64,000 nt of DNA, from assembly GCF_000699445.3 (NCBI RefSeq), contig NC_067196.1, forward strand, positions 33,562,616 to 33,626,615, read 5' to 3'. Origin of the DNA: Schistosoma haematobium. Its lineage: Eukaryota > Platyhelminthes > Trematoda > Strigeidida > Schistosomatidae. A program made the position numbers and the translations under genes. The notes beneath the pieces were generated by a model. The model did not search any database. It was given only the letters and a program-made list of their open reading frames with translations, and had not been told where the DNA came from. The stretch's first letter is position 1. Each line of letters starts with the position of its first letter. Shown piece after piece: positions 48,395-61,214 of the stretch.

Positions 48395-48640
48395 TCATAA
48401 TAAACATGGTGCCAATTTAGATGGCGGAGAAGATTTGTAGGTCAGGTGGATGATTTTGTTCTCTGAACTGGTCGGTTTGGTCGTAAAGCTTAACGTGTCA
48501 ACAATAACCAACCAAAATTGTGGTCTACAGGACAACTTATGGGCCATATGTGGAGAAATTCGAACACTTCATTTATATATATATATAATCTGCACAAACC
48601 ACATAGTTAAAAGAGATTCTAAAGGCAAGTTACTAGAATA
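48395..48640 (+). repeat. Unknown repeat sharing sequence with the 41.8-kb hairpin
   Basis: GGTGGATGATTTTG, TTCTCTGAACTGG and TTTGGTCGT also occur in the arms at 41774-41948. A 63-codon frame here has no recognised domain. It could be the 5' untranslated part of a LINE. Confidence 0.35.
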
Positions 48641-50268
<1,628 letters not shown>

Positions 50269-50282
50269 AAATATATATATCA

Positions 50283-50691
50283 GAAAGGGTTTTGTGGAGA
50301 CTGTAGTAATTTCGACAGTTGAGATCATCAGTCAATTGAAGCTAGACCACCATGGAAAACCTGGAAGCACTGGATGGCCGTTTCAACCAGTGACCATTGG
50401 AGTTCAACCGGGTCAGTTGTGAGGTAGTAACTCACTAATGACAATGGTGGATGTGTCGCTCAATTTCGTGGATTAGTTGAAGTTAGACATAAACACCTTT
50501 GAATGCCGGCTCAGTGGTGTAGTTGGTTTAGCACCTGACGCGAGACTGATAGGTCCTGGGTTCGAATCCCATGAGGCGGGGTCGTGGATGCGCACTACTG
50601 AGGGGTTTCACAATAGGACGAAACGGCCGTCCCGTTATTCCAGGTTTTCCACGGTGGTCTAGCTTCAATTGACTCATGATCTCAACTGTTG
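50283..50691 (+). mobile_element. Family-B SINE with good pol III promoter boxes
   Basis: An identical 14-bp AAATATATATATCA flanks it at 50269-50282 and 50692-50705 (low complexity, but exact). It starts GAAAGGGTTTTGTGG and has a short inverted head (GGTTTTCC-type tail in inverse at about 50333-50385), body, tRNA-like block and hammerhead end. The tRNA-like block is the best here, with GCTCAGTGGTGTAGTTGG and B-box GGTTCGAATCC. The plus hammerhead is dead: CTGAGGG, disrupted stem II, altered stem I. The inverted hammerhead is only a fragment. Confidence 0.8.
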
Positions 50692-50992
50692 AAATATATA
50701 TATCAAATGAATAATTTACTCATTTAACTTTGATGATGATACCAAAATAAACTTTGTGAATGTAACTTGATCGATAAATTTGTAGATCATTATTTTCTGC
50801 TTAAAGCTTATGGTTGTACAAAACCAAAAAAATAAAAGGAAACACTATTGTGAAATACCATACTGATTGAAAAACTCACATATATCATTAAATTGTTTTC
50901 ATTTCAGTTAGCTTTAACTTTCATTATTGAAAATTTTAAAAAAACATTTGTAAACTTTAAATATAATTCTCATAATTACTTGACATTACCTG

Positions 50993-51626
50993 AATTAGAA
51001 CAACATATATAAACGAACAAATTTCTTCAATTAGATCATCATTAGGCTTTACTCTAATATACATGAATATTTACACGAAAATGTTAAACCAACTAGGCAA
51101 ATTAACCAACGCATGAGTGAACATCTACCAGCTTGGTTTATAATGGGCTAGATAAAAACAATACGCAGTAGTTATCTTGGCACATCTTATTAGTAGCGGT
51201 CATACTATAGGTAAATCGGAAGAGTTTCGAGTGATCTACCGTATACCTCAATCATTTCTAAACGAAGTTCGTTCACGTCTCCTACATATAGCTGAAGCCA
51301 TAGGAATTCGTACATATAACCACAATTTATGTGTACAGAAGAAACTCGTAACCCCCCTATCCATTCCGTGACCAGTTATAACTTAACAAACGACCTTTTT
51401 TATTGATTTTATTTTTGTTGTCATCAAAATTATTTTCACATCCAGTATTTGTTTGTAATTTTTCGCCTCTTTCCGTTTGTATTCTTCACTCTCTAATTAT
51501 TTACTCACTACTTATTACGTAATGGTTTTAATTGATTGGTTTAACATTTTCATGTATACTAGAGTAAAGCCCGATGACGATCTAATTGAAAACAGTGGTT
51601 CGCTTACATGTATTGTTCTAATTTTC
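50993..51626 (+). mobile_element. Penelope-like fragment bracketed by inverted repeats
   Basis: The centre (51177-51371) encodes VILAHLISSGHTIGKSEEFR-type sequence and HIAEAIGIRT...LCVQKKLV, the C-terminal part of the GIY-YIG endonuclease of Penelope-like retroelements. A preceding ISEHLPAW-type segment near 51115-51140 has frame errors. Arms of about 95 bp, 50993-51092 and 51535-51626, are inverted repeats (AGGCTTTACTCTA on the left, TAGAGTAAAGCCC on the right). PLEs are known to be flanked by terminal repeats in either orientation. The reverse transcriptase is absent. Confidence 0.7.
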
Positions 51627-52014
51627 ACGATGGGAATCTTTAATATTACCTGAATTCACATTGAAAACAAGGAAGAACCATACGTTTATAAATGTAACAT
51701 CGCGCAAATCACGAGTCCTAGGCTCAATCATGTATAAGGTCTTTTGGTTGCTTTGTTAAAACGCTTTTAAGATAGAATGTCAAATATTATTAAATGCAGG
51801 TTATCAATGCACTATGAAACTTGTAAATCACAGAAAAATCACGTCAATTATTAACAGTTTTGCAATGAAACAACAGTTTATTTTAGTAATCAGTAAGTAC
51901 TTTTGTAGTCAGATTCACAAAATGTGGATCGAGTCAATAATATTTCTATTTGAACTAATTTTATTTTATACTATCAACAAACTAAATAAATTTTAGTAAT
52001 ATATTACCTTTTAA
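51627..52014. other. AT-rich DNA, no gene seen
   Basis: Nothing recognised. Confidence 0.5.
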
Positions 52015-52035
52015 AATCACAATTGATTGATCACT

Positions 52036-52347
52036 AGGTGGTGATTAATGTCATATGTGTCAAGTCCTTCTTAGCACAGATCGAATCCTACAGACCGAGT
52101 TGCAACGTGGTCACCAGCTTAGGTGAATCGACATCGCGTGTACTATGTTGAGATTAGATGGTTGTTGGAGGTAGTCAACAAGAAACCCTGGACATGGTAC
52201 ATGGCACTCGTCAACAAGGTGTACCTGTAATCTTGAGGGAACTGGTGCTCCCTCATGGATTCGATCCAGTATCACCCAGCTTCACAGTCAGAGACGCTAT
52301 CATTGGGCTATCCGGGCTGCGACCGACCTCCTGTAGGACTGAGATGT
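52036..52347 (-). mobile_element. Third tRNA-related SINE family, hammerhead vestige
   Basis: Direct repeats of 21 bp with one mismatch (AATCACAATTGATTGRTCAC followed by T) at 52015-52035 and 52348-52368 bound the element. On the minus strand the head has A-box-like TAGCCCAATGATAG and B-box-like GGATCGAATCC. Then come ACCTTG, TTGACGA and, 14 bases later, GTC followed by CAGGGT. ACCTTG and CAGGGT pair like hammerhead stem I and TTGACGA resembles the core, but half of stem II and GAAA are missing. It differs in sequence from SM-alpha and family B but shares their layout. Confidence 0.65.
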
Positions 52348-52368
52348 AATCACAATTGATTGGTCACT

Positions 52369-52804
52369 TTTACCTTTTAAAACGCTCAACTCCAAAGTGA
52401 TTAAAGAAGGAGAGTGTCCACTTGATAACTAGAACTGAATGCGGGTTATAAATTAGTGTGAGGAATTAGGATTATTAATTACAGTTGATGGTTAAGGTTA
52501 GAAATTAGATTTAGGGTTTTCATCACAAACTGACATCAGCTATAATACTGAAACTCTATTTCGCCAAATGGATGAGTGAATTTCGCGCCAAAATTCATAC
52601 CTGTTATCTTAAATCTGATTGATCTTGCCGAAAGTACTTTAATTCGACACCTAATGGTTTAAGAACATTATTGTACTGTAATCATTCAAAAGTAGTAAAT
52701 CGTTTACGTTATCATTTGAAGCATTTTATTAAATCAATATATTAACATAAAACAGTCAAGACTTTTTTATTTATATAAAAGAAATTTTACTGTATTTATT
52801 TAAA
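52369..52804. other. AT-rich DNA, no gene seen
   Basis: Nothing recognised. Confidence 0.45.
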
Positions 52805-53577
52805 ACATTTAGTCCCTTTGATAACTTTCGATAATGCAATGAGAAGACTAAGTTTATCAGAGTTATGTAATATGTTTGCGCAATACATTTCGAACAATCT
52901 GATCACACATATACTTGTTAAGAACATTTATATATGAAAATTAAAAGGTCAACTAGATAGGTTAAAGGTAAGAAATAATAATAATAAAGTGCACAAAAAC
53001 AATATGATTACCACAGTGGATAATAAATCAGTATTACCAGGGTAGATTAAGTGTAAGGACAAATTGTTTCTGAACACATAAAGGAGGTTTCAATTTCTGT
53101 ATAGCCAAGGCTTCAATAAACCTTAGTATACGTCTTTGAAGGCTTTTGTATAACAGTACATATGCTGTTCTGATGTCAACCTTATGACCAGTCTCAATCA
53201 AATGTGTCGCAATGGAGGATGATGTCTGTCTATCCTGTGATCTTATTTGACCATTGGAATTCATTTGCTTCTGCAGTCATTTTGGTATGTGTTCACCTAC
53301 CCTTAATTCTAAATTACGATGTACATGTTTTCCGCACATACATGTAAATTGATAGACACAATGGGATGTGATACAATTGCTTACGTGCTGTTTGGGCTTT
53401 TAGTGAAACACAGACCTTGTCTTTTCAATGATGACAAGTTGGGCTGCATAAAATATCCGGTTGATGGCTAATTTAAGTCTCCGTTTCAACATGACAGTAT
53501 TTGTGTCACCTCTAAATAGCAACATAATATGTGTGATCGGATTGTTCGAAATGTATTGCGCAAATATACAAAAGTAT
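52805..53577 (-). pseudogene. Penelope-like element: RT end plus GIY-YIG endonuclease
   Basis: On the minus strand it begins with the end of the reverse transcriptase (LLFRGDTNTVMLKRRLKLAI, AINRIFYAAQLVIIEKTR; about 53520-53410). Then come VYQFTCMCGKHVHRN (zinc/GIY-YIG region with the catalytic motif degraded) and SSIATHLIETGHKVDIRTAY through RILRFIEALAIQKLKPPLCV to NLPW. The last part (53264-53034) is open for 76 codons. Stops interrupt the upstream part. The 3' terminal repeat (52955-52805) matches 25890-26037, and its inner part recurs inverted at 53536-53577, so the fragment is bracketed by inverted repeats like the 51-kb copy. Confidence 0.8.
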
Positions 53578-53904
53578 TTGATTGACTATTATTTCAGTAT
53601 ATGAAAACAAGTGTCATTCTTTTTCTGTCTAAGTTTCATTGGCTTTCTCTTAAATTGTTATTTCGTTTTTTGATAACAATGTGAATCGATATAATGAAAT
53701 TAGCTCTGAATAGAAATATTCATTTATAATTATCTTTCGTTTTATGACAAACATTGTTGAAATGATTGAAATGTGCTTATTTACTTATATTTTTACTGGA
53801 AATCTAAGCATGAGAAAGTATGAAAATCCAGTTTCAATAATATCAACAACATATATTTTTATCAGTAAGTGGTTGTGAAGATTGTTACGCTCGGATTGAT
53901 ATCA

Positions 53905-54250
53905 TGAATGGATCAATGTTAGACCACCATTGAAGACGTGGAAGCGCTGGATGGCCAAAGAGTTTTAGTATGGGACTTCTCAACAGTGTGTATCCACGAT
54001 CCCTCACGCGAAATTCGAACCCAAGACTTTCAGCCTCGCACACAATCGCTTAATATCTGGACCATTGAGCCGGCATCCGACGATGTTGTTGTCTAACTTC
54101 AACCAATCCACAAAATTGAGTGAAACATCCATCATTGTCTTCAGTGAATAACTATCTCACAACAAACACGGATGTACTCTATTGGTCACAGTTTCTTACT
54201 AGAACTTCAGGAAATTCATTTCGAAGCTAGTCAGTGGTGAGCTCATGTAG
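53905..54250 (-). mobile_element. Linear family-B SINE with 26-bp flanking repeats
   Basis: On the minus strand: body, tRNA-like block (GGCTCAATGGTCCAGA, B-box GGGTTCGAATTTCG), hammerhead remnant and tail. 26-bp direct repeats (53879-53904 and 54251-54276, 23 of 26 identical, ending GGATTGATATCA and AGATTGATATCA) flank it. The hammerhead has CTCAGCAG-type changes and a lost GAAA, so it is inactive. Confidence 0.75.
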
Positions 54251-54276
54251 AGATTGTTGGGCTCAGATTGATATCA

Positions 54277-56702
54277 CGTAGACATTCTCAAATATTTGGA
54301 TAAAATTTTAATTATATGGTATGATACACTTCAATTTTCCTACATGATAAAACTATTCAATGAGCTACATATTTATAATCTCACACAATGTTTGAGTTTT
54401 GTCATCTTTTAGTTAAGAAGAACCGACCTTACAAAAACAAGACAAACTTGCTCCTCCTTAGTCCTTTTTGCAACAATTTCAGTGGACAGTAGTAATGTTC
54501 AAACCAGTGTTTGCAATGTTTGTAACATAGTTGTTGCACATCTATTCATAAAATGCCTAGCTCTTCTATATTTATCGTTTTGGTTGACACTTGAAACTAT
54601 TAAATAAACGACAACCTACAAGAGTATTGTCAATAAATTTTTACTAACGTATCTATAACACTTTCTTTTATATTAGAATTTTCTGAAAATAAAATACGTA
54701 TTTAGATAAATATTCTGTGAATATATCAGCTTCTTCTAAGTAATATTCCTGTGCTACTCTACACAGACTGCTTTATTACATTGTAAATATACGATTACTT
54801 TAAGACGCTTTATTCTGACACAATATTTCTAAACTGATGCTCAAAGTCAAAACACTGAAAATACAATAAAACTGTATTAAATGAAAAGCCCTACGTGACT
54901 ATGTTTATCTTTCAACCCTCTGCAATTTTCATCGGTATAAATTATATATTCGTCTGTATTTTGAATTTTCACTAGGCATTTACACTAAAAGCTTTTAGAT
55001 ATTCATTCTTAAAATAATTCGATATGTTTAAAGTGTAATTTTTGTTTCTTCTTTGACAATCAGTTCATGGCATCTGCAAAAGAAAGGCGAATTACATTTA
55101 TAAAGATCCATTTATGAATCTGTATTTTATTAAATCAATTTCTTATGTACGCTGAAATCATCTGGTTCAGTGTTTTTTCAATGTAAAAGTGCGTGATTTC
55201 TGTATGATGTATTCCGCTGAGAATCTTGAATAAATTGTTGCATTTGATGTTGTTTTAAAGACATAATTTTTAATAATAAAAATCACGTTTGTATTCTAAC
55301 CGTCTGATTATTTCAACGAGTGGATTGTTAATTAACCAGTTATGTTGAACAACTTTATTATCATTACGCACATATAATAATAATAATAAAAATAATAATT
55401 TATATTCTGAAAAATAATAATAATTACAGAATTCACGCCAGTTTACAGGCATGATCAATTTGATATGAATAATAACGTTAGACGTGCAGAAGAAACATGT
55501 GATAAAAGAAAGTTTCAAGTATACTAGTTCAGTAGTTGTTTAAGTAGTACATATATTACAGGGATCCAATGCATCAGCCGGGAATTTTTAATATTTCTTA
55601 AATGGACAGCCTGTTGATTTATGAACGGTGTAATTAAGGTCAATTCGTGTGCCAGATCGAAAACGATTACATATTATTGCTAAGCAGATTACTGTAAAAT
55701 TCAGGCGATGTCGTAGTGTTTATTAACATGATGTAAAAAGAGTTATTATTCATCAGTTGTCTACCGTTGCAATATTCAGTTCCAAGTACAACCCATCATT
55801 TTACTCACGAACTGGCATCTTAGTTGCGGTCTCGTGACAATGCTAAGAATCTCCGTAATTTTATGTAATAAATCTTTGACGGGGTTTATAGTTAGGATCC
55901 ATTCAACAATACAAAACTGAGTCATAGGGTTGCTTTTACGCCCGTAAATACAACCCATTCCTTCTTTATGTATATATTAGGTTTCAAAACAAATTTATCA
56001 ACTGTCTGACTTCAAACTGACATCGAAACGTTTAAACAAATGTGATCATATAAGATAAGCAAATAGACGCAAACCCCATCCTTATACGATCAATATCATC
56101 ACTCTGTATAGGTGAGTTCACTGTAATCTATTGAGAGCTAAAATCTGAAGAATTTATTGTTTGTTCTGAAACTATACTAAACGTAGGTCTTTCTTTAGAC
56201 ATATAATACTAAGAAAGGAACTCTGCCTCCCAGCTCTAAAAGATACATTATTCAGCTTTTGGTTAAAGTATATTGAACGTTTGGCAACAGTACTCTTTTT
56301 CAAAACATGAAGAAGGCTAGTTGTATGGTATCACTCAGGGGACAGCAATCACCATCTGAAAGTATATTCGAACAGTAAACAGAATTGTTTACAAATGATC
56401 CATTAAAAAATGGCATCTATGTATCAACTGTCGTCTTAAATCCATTGAATCAATTTTCACGTAATCTAATATCATTTTTTATCCGTAACTTAAAATGTTG
56501 CGGTGATAAAATGAGAACTATATGGTGAAGTAAACTTCTGGAGGCATGCTTAATAGCGATTGGTGGATTGTAATACGAAATTTGACAAAATGATTTTTAA
56601 TAAATGATTTTAATGGAATATTTTTCAAAATCTTGAGGTGTATGTTGTCCTAGCACAAATAATTCGTGTTTAAGATTATGGATGAGTGACCGTTCCATGG
56701 TG

Positions 56703-56704
<2 letters not shown>
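54277..56704. other. AT-rich DNA, no gene seen
   Basis: TACAACCCAT occurs at about 55787 and again near 55948, but the sequence between is not recognised. Otherwise nothing. Confidence 0.45.

Positions 56705-56739
<35 letters not shown>
56705..56739. repeat. (AT)n microsatellite
   Basis: About 17 units. Confidence 0.95.
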
Positions 56740-56740
<1 letters not shown>

Positions 56741-58384
56741 GAGTGTATAACTCACAAAATCCTTGGCTGCATCGATGTTAACAAAGCGTCATTTGTAAAG
56801 TCAGGAAGATTTAGTGTCAGTATTGAACATATGAAATTAAGTAGTAGATTCCATCTTACATGTCATCAATAAGTAGGTTTATGTAATTTCTGTTCATGGT
56901 ACAACCTTCAGTTGCTGAATGTAATATTACTGATTCCATTAAATATATGATGTAACTAATACAAATACAAATGGTTTCATATAGAAAATGAACTACATTA
57001 TTTTAAGCAGTTTATAAAAATAATAACATTTTAAAACAACATGAAAACTAGATAAAGTGAATGCCGATGACTCAATAAAGAAATTTATAGCTGTCACCTC
57101 AACTAAGAACGTGATCGACCAATAGTTTATGAACATATCAAAAATACTTATCAATTCCCAAACACTTATTTATTAAAATATTGATTTTTTCAAGTCGCAG
57201 ATGAATACCTGTAGACTTGGAATTGACACTTTGTTTAATTGTATTTGTACCCTGTTGTTAATTAAGCATGATACGATTATAGAAGTAGCATAATTCTAAA
57301 TTATTATTAATTAATAACTGCTTTCATATGAGAATACAACAAAGTATCATGCTTTCAAGTTTATTGCGTTTCAGTTGTGGAATAGAAACAAATAGAATAT
57401 ATAAAGGTAAATTTGAAGGGTTATCCAGAGTAAGAAATCTAAATATATCTAGTATGCATAATAATTACAATAATAGTAGTCACTACCAAGTAATTTTCTG
57501 TATTAGAAAAACAAACTATCATTTTTGACTACACTGAATTCGAACATACTATAAAACCTGATACAAAACAGTAGATTCTGAAAGTAAAACACATTCACTT
57601 AATATGCATAGAATTTGCATAATCGGACTTATGCTAATTTCAGATATAATTCAACGGCTTTTCATTTGAAGGGCGGAATAGGTAGGCTATCCATGTATTT
57701 GTGTGATGATCATTAGGTTGGTTGCAATAGGATTTCCATTAGCCAAAAACTGAGATGATTATCTGAGACCTATCATCATCATCATCATCATTATCATCTA
57801 CAAATGATTTGGCAAAAGATAAATTCTCAATTAAAACATTAATTAATGGATCAAAAATATCAAAACCTTAAGCTAAATCGTTTAGTTTTATGCATATGAT
57901 AAATATGTAAGGATCAAGGTTTAGAAAAACGATAATGTTTGCCTCATGGAATTCAAGTAACAAATGTTTGTGTAGGTTTAATTCTCTAAAGTAATTTAAA
58001 AAGTTTTAAACAACTATAGTTCAAGCTAGAATTCGAAGTTAATTCAACTTCAAACATTCATTAATAGAAGAAAACGATTAAAATGACAATTCAGTTATAA
58101 TGTCTTGTGGTAGATGTAAATATTCTTTATTTTTCATAATAGTGGTGTTAAATTATATGGTGATTCATATATTTTTGTTCACCTATTATTTCTTATCAAA
58201 ATAAACTACAATGTTGATGAAATCATTAATTTGATTTGCCGATCATTTCTTAAATCACACATCTAAATTACATTACATTATTCGTACGTGTATATTCTGA
58301 CTTTTAAAAAACTTCTAATTACTCCTTAAAATAAACAAACACGTTGTATGACGAATCCATATTTAGCTTAACAGTTTGTCTAAT
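56740..58384. other. AT-rich DNA, no gene seen
   Basis: An ATC triplet run lies at 57775-57799. Nothing else recognised. Confidence 0.5.
57775..57799. repeat. (ATC)n triplet repeat
   Basis: About eight imperfect ATC units. Confidence 0.9.
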
Positions 58385-58728
58385 ACACTTTTAATTTAAT
58401 AGTCGAGATCATAAGCCAATTGAAGCTAGACTACCATGGAAAACCTGGAAGCACCGGACAGTCTTTTCATCCCGGTATCCGAGTCTTCAGTAGTGCTCAT
58501 TTACGATCTTGCCCCGTAGGTTTCGAACCCAGGACTTATCAGTCTCACGTGAGAACGCTTAAACTCTAGTCCACGGAACCGACATCAAACGGTGTTAACG
58601 TCTAACTTCAAACAATCCACGAAATTGAGCCACACATCCACCATTGTCTTCAATGAGTTACTATCTCACAACAGACGTGGTTGAACTCCACTTGTCACTG
58701 CATCTCACTGGAACTCCAGGAAATATAT
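58385..58728 (-). mobile_element. Family-B SINE, minus strand, half of a head-to-head pair
   Basis: On the minus strand: body (TGGAGTTCAACCACGTCTG), tRNA-like block with B-box GGTTCGAAACC, hammerhead and tail. The hammerhead has core CTGAAGA and GAAAA with a shifted stem II (CTCGG/CCGGG). The same peculiar changes occur in the plus-strand copy at 59673-60064, so the two are sister copies. Confidence 0.8.
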
Positions 58729-58967
58729 TGACACCGTTGAATGCTGGTTCATTGGTTTAGAGGTTAAACGCTAGCACACAAGATCGATAGGCCCTGGTTT
58801 CAAATCCCACGGGGAGGGATCGTGGCTGCGCACTACTGAGGAGTTCCACGATAGGACAAAACAGCCGTCCAGTGCTTCCAGGTTTTCCATGGTGGTCTAG
58901 CTTCGATTGATTCATGAATTTAGCTATTAAATTACTATAATATCCACAAAAACCCATCTCCGACATT
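58729..58967 (+). mobile_element. Family-B SINE, plus strand, other half of the pair
   Basis: It starts at GACACCGTTGAATGC just inside the body and continues through the tRNA-like block, hammerhead and full tail to CCACAAAAACCC. The hammerhead keeps CTGAGGA and GTC, but GAAA reads AAAA. It belongs to a different sublineage from its minus-strand partner, so the pair is not a simple palindromic duplication. Confidence 0.8.
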
Positions 58968-59404
58968 ATTTTATTTTTATTATTTTACAAAATAAATTGC
59001 GTGATTCTACCAAATGAACAACTATTACATCTGCCTTAACTAAGTATAAATCAAAAAATTCATTTAGAACTTCTTATGGCATCATCATAATTGTGTTTAT
59101 ACAAGTAAACTCATAAAACACGAATAATTTAGGAAACACCTTGTTACTTTTACAAATACTTATGGAACGGATGATTAGTTTATTGATTTATATTAGTTTA
59201 ATCAATAAATGATACTTTGGATCACTCTAAATATGAACGTTTTCACTAACAAGCATTTTTCAATGTTATTCAGACGATTGTTTATTGACTGATATCAACA
59301 GTGTATATTAATCTGAAGCGGTAAAGTTGAGAGTACTATGAAATTAAGCGTAAGGATTAAACTTTTCCGATAATTCTTGATCAGACAAAAGAAAATTCAG
59401 TAGA
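58968..59404. other. AT-rich DNA, no gene seen
   Basis: Nothing recognised. Confidence 0.5.
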
Positions 59405-59478
59405 AAAATAATATATTTGTAACATCCTAATCAATAGAAAAATTAAGTTTTCTTTAATTTTCTGAAGTTTTGTAAAAT
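59405..59478 (-). repeat. Fragment of the 34-kb/63.5-kb repeat
   Basis: On the minus strand the segment ACAAAACTTCAGAAAATT through TTACAAATATATTATT aligns with the part of the 34.2-kb and 63.6-kb repeats downstream of GAAACGTC. Confidence 0.5.
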
Positions 59479-59672
59479 TATCAAGTTAAACATTTGTAAT
59501 GAAACAAACGAAAGAACTTTAAAAATATGGATAATATTCATCAAATCAATGAGCTATTCTGTCGAAATAGTTTGTGTTTACGATATCGTTTACTCATAGT
59601 TTCAATATGTCTCTTAGGTCAAACATTTATAATATGCATCACATAACCTCTTGTTTGATAGATATAATATTT

Positions 59673-60064
59673 TCAGAAAGGGTTTTGTGGAGATTTTAGT
59701 AATTTCAATAGTTGAAATCATGGGTCAATTGAAGCTAGATCTGGGGTTCCAGTGCGATGCAGTGACAAGTGGAGTTCAACCACATCTGTTGTGAGCTAGT
59801 AACTTATTTAAGACAATGGTGGATGTGTGGCTCAATTTCGTGGATTGTTTGAAGTTAGACGTTAACACCGTTTGATGTCGGTTCCGTGGACTAGAGTTTA
59901 AGCGTTCTCACGTGAGACTGATAAGTCCTGGGTTCGAAACCTACGGGGCAAGATCGTAAATGAGCACTACTGAAGACTCGGATACCGGGATGAAAAGACT
60001 GTCCGGTGCTTCCAGGTTTTCCATGGTTGTCCAGCTCCAACTGACTAGTGATTTCAACTATTGG
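59673..60064 (+). mobile_element. Family-B SINE, sister of the 58.4-kb copy
   Basis: GATATAATATTT at 59661-59672 and 60065-60076 is an exact 12-bp target duplication. Starts TCAGAAAGGGTTTTGTGG. The inverted head is cut to about 45 bp, then body, tRNA-like block (GGTTCGAAACC), hammerhead and tail. The hammerhead (CTGAAGA, shifted stem II, GAAAA, GTC) matches the minus-strand copy at 58385-58728 change for change. Confidence 0.85.
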
Positions 60065-60076
60065 GATATAATATTT

Positions 60077-60784
60077 CACAATCTTCAGTTATAAGTATCA
60101 GTGGATGATACCAACATTTAACTTGGTTATGTGAAAATTGTAAGAATAATGTAATAAAAGTGAACATTGATAAGGATTATTTTAAAAATGGATTAATTCA
60201 GTTTACATAATACAAAATCTACTTCAACTAGAAGTATACATTCTCTCCATATTCTACTTGATGAACAATTAAGCTACTATTTTTAGCAAATGAATTAACT
60301 ATGAGTATAGTTGTATATTTTAAGTAAATGAAATTGTCGAAAACAGAATTTTGTTTGATAAATTGTCTTTCTCTTTCAATGACACAATGGATATCTGTCA
60401 TTGTCATAAACAACTATTAATTTCTGAAAAACAAACGACTTAGTACAGTCTAACATGATAAGGTCTAAATGATTTTTTTATCAATCACTAAAACAAACTG
60501 TAGAAATCATTTCAAATGAAATATGCTAAAGAGTGGTTATATAAATCTCTGTTAAACCAGCTTTCCAATTATTTCCTTAAGGGACTAAAACATAAAATAA
60601 TTAGTTCCTAGATTAATAACACTGACGCTTCATTCATATATTGATCAGTAAGTTTCATCTAACAAAATGGGTTCATTCCACAGTGTATTAGTCAAATTAT
60701 AATGATGAAATCATTTATTTCATCTATATGTATCACAGAATAATCCGAATCTCTTATCCTTAAAGTTGCATGATGTAAGTGTAC
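60077..60784. other. AT-rich DNA, no gene seen
   Basis: Nothing recognised. Confidence 0.5.
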
Positions 60785-60796
60785 AACTACTGTATA

Positions 60797-61202
60797 TCGG
60801 TATGGCGATTTGTGAAGATTGTAGTATATTTTTTAACAATTGAATCCACGAGTCAATGTAAGCTGGACCACCACTGAAAACCTGGAAGCGCTAGACAGCC
60901 GTGAGAAGCAGTGATCAATGGGGTCTAATCGTGTCGGGTATGAGACAGTTATCCACCTCAGACAATGGACGAAAAATTGCACAAGATCGTAGATTGATTG
61001 AAGTAAGAGATTAACACCGTTGGGTGCCGGCTCAGTGATACAGAGGTTAAGCGTTCGCGTGCGAGACACACTGTCTTAGATTCGAGTCTCTCATGAGAGA
61101 CAGTAGATGCGCACTACTAAAAAGTCCCGTACTAGGATGAAACGGCCGTCCAAGGTTTTCAAGTTTTCAATAGCGGTTTAGCTTAGGTCGACCAATGAAG
61201 TT
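60797..61202 (+). mobile_element. Divergent family-B SINE
   Basis: AACTACTGTATA (60785-60796) and AACTATCGTATA (61203-61214) are a 10/12 target duplication. The layout is short inverted head, body, tRNA-like block (GCCGGCTCAGTGATACAGAGG; B box degraded to GATTCGAGTCT) and hammerhead end. CTGAGGA reads CTAAAAA and stem I is lost, although GAAACGGCCGTC survives. One of the oldest copies by divergence. Confidence 0.75.
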
Positions 61203-61214
61203 AACTATCGTATA

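Noticed and set aside
50510..50590. tRNA gene
   Set aside because: The A and B boxes are excellent, but there is no paired acceptor stem and the block lies inside a SINE.
51560..51600. Hammerhead in the PLE inverted arm (GCCCGATGACGATC, then TTGAAAAC)
   Set aside because: It looks like a core plus GAAA, but the G needed before AAA would have to serve also as the closing base of stem II, and the left arm copy does not preserve it.
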